DNA of 5,318 nucleotides from CAYMRB01 sp964392615 (GTDB lineage: Bacteria; Planctomycetota; UBA8108), in NCBI GenBank assembly GCA_964392615.1, contig CAYMRB010000572.1, positions 1 to 5,318 of the forward strand, in the 5' to 3' direction. The notes below the pieces were generated by a model. The model was not told where the DNA came from. It saw nothing but the letters and a program-made list of their open reading frames with translations, and did no database searches. Both the position numbers and the translations under genes were made by a program. Below, piece by piece: positions 4,713 to 5,318 of this stretch (position 1 is its first letter; each line of letters begins with the position of its first letter).

Positions 4713-4874
4713 TCAGACGCGTTCCGCGCTCTCGAGGTCTTCCACCTGCCGCATGAGCATCACGTGTAGCCAGCGGCCGACGAACTCGCAGCAGCCGTCC
4801 CCGACGGGGCTGTACTCGCTGTCCGGCTCCTCGTCGAACTTCTCCCCGTAGCCGGTGGCGGCGGCGAGGCGTCG
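4713..4874 (-). pseudogene. Coding-like in-frame tail beyond two amber codons
   Basis: This minus-strand stretch is in the same frame as the gene ending at 4884 and follows its TAG (4886-4884), two sense codons (CTA, CCC) and a second TAG (4877-4875). It encodes 53 residues, including ATGYGEKFDEEPDSEYSPVG, then DGCCEFVGRWLHVMLM and RQVEDLESAERV, ending at TGA (4715-4713). Nearly every third codon position is G or C and the composition is balanced, which is typical of real coding sequence here. No ATG, GTG, TTG or CTG lies between the second TAG and the coding-like stretch; the first in-frame start is the internal GTG at about residue 38. It is either the former C-terminus of the upstream gene, a readthrough extension, or a gene damaged at its start. 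I recognise no family. Confidence 0.45.
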
Positions 4875-4883
4875 CTAGGGTAG

Positions 4884-5318
4884 CTACTCGGCGGGCGGGG
4901 GGTCAAGCTTCCCCTCCGCTGCGTCATCTGCCTCTGCCTCTGCGGCCGGATCGGCGCGAGACTGAGTAACGGTCCTGACGAACGGAGTGAGTTGCCCTTC
5001 GGTCCATCGATACGCGTCGGCCATCTCCGACTGTTCGACCCAGTCGGAGATGGTCGCGAGGGAAGCCCCGGACTGCTGGAAGTCCAAAACCGACTTGTCG
5101 ACGATCCCCTCGATCATAGGCGCCTTCTCCGAGGCATCCTCGGGTAGCAGTGCCTGACCGAGGATGTTCACCCAGCCCGCGTACATGTGAATCACGATGA
5201 GCATGTCGACGAGGGACGACTTGTCCTCATCCTCATCCTGCTGGACCTGCGGAAGTTCCACCCTGTGGGCAAGTATCGGGGCGAGCGATTCGAGAATCGC
5301 GGAGATGTCGCCGGGTTC
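4884..5318 (-). CDS. Unidentified acidic protein, 5' end beyond the window
   Basis: 144 residues are visible, and the frame runs open through the right edge, so the N-terminus is missing. A GTG at 5261 is in frame but is probably internal, because the 19 codons upstream are also coding-like (DISAILESLAPILAHR). Visible parts in order: a short helical segment, an acidic cluster DEDEDK (28-33), a hydrophobic stretch LVDMLIVIHMYAGWVNILGQALLP (36-59; too polar for a sure membrane span), a helical region with ISDWVEQSEMADAYRW (90-105), and a low-complexity acidic Ala/Pro tail (121-144). I do not recognise the family. A 13-bp perfect inverted repeat lies inside the gene. It stops at TAG, and a second in-frame TAG and a coding-like tail follow. 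It lies on the same strand as the receiver-like gene, but the repeat array separates them. Confidence 0.65.
   Translation of the reverse strand, partial: EPGDISAILESLAPILAHRVELPQVQQDEDEDKSSLVDMLIVIHMYAGWVNILGQALLPEDASEKAPMIEGIVDKSVLDFQQSGASLATISDWVEQSEMADAYRWTEGQLTPFVRTVTQSRADPAAEAEADDAAEGKLDPPPAE
5018..5056. repeat. Long inverted repeat within the partial gene
   Basis: CCATCTCCGACTG (5021-5033) and CAGTCGGAGATGG (5041-5053) are perfect reverse complements around a 7-nt loop. A wobble and two further pairs extend the stem to about 16 pairs (5018-5056). It encodes part of the region SDWVEQSEMAD. No T-tract follows on either strand, so it does not look like a terminator. Confidence 0.75.

Noticed and set aside
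4275..4851. Plus-strand frames running through the tandem repeat and the gap
   Set aside because: The 59-bp period shifts frame at each copy, the N run interrupts them, and the part after the gap is antisense to the better coding-like minus-strand tail.

Overview
The window is GC-rich, and its real genes use mostly G or C at third codon positions. This points to a high-GC bacterium or its phage. I cannot name the host from sequence alone. A run of exactly 100 N at 4575-4674 shows this is a draft, possibly metagenomic, scaffold.

Left part (1-3600, plus strand) is phage-derived. It opens with a conserved small protein of the kind found in phage and prophage genomes (59-454). Next comes a largely non-coding control-like stretch (455-697) with a 20-bp perfect palindrome, a 10-bp direct repeat and an AT-rich patch. 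Two small MerR-like DNA-binding proteins follow (698-1159 and 1152-1637). Their genes overlap by 8 bp, and the second has a textbook ribosome binding site. After 121 bp holding two small palindromes come an HK97-fold major capsid protein (1759-3063) and, 11 bp later, a small conserved phage structural-type protein (3075-3509). No portal, terminase, prohead protease or tail gene is visible. In ordinary tailed phages the portal and protease sit directly upstream of the capsid gene; here two putative regulators do.

Junction (3510-3906). This is about 400 bp without a supported gene. It holds four successive hairpins, at least one with a clear terminator layout for the minus strand. They separate the plus-strand capsid module from minus-strand genes.

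Right part (3907-5318, minus strand). A 105-aa protein looks like a degenerate response-regulator receiver domain (3907-4224) with its own candidate promoter. A gene-poor stretch with a 59-bp tandem repeat, broken by the assembly gap, follows on the map. Last is an unidentified acidic protein whose gene runs off the right edge (4884-5318). Its reading frame continues past two amber codons into 53 more coding-like residues ending at TGA (4713-4874). A 13-bp perfect inverted repeat lies inside this gene.

How the parts may work together: the two MerR-like proteins probably control the module they sit in, and the capsid and small protein would form a shell. That is inference. The window could be a decayed prophage, part of a capsid-bearing satellite, or a domesticated capsid operon; what lies to the left of position 1 would decide.
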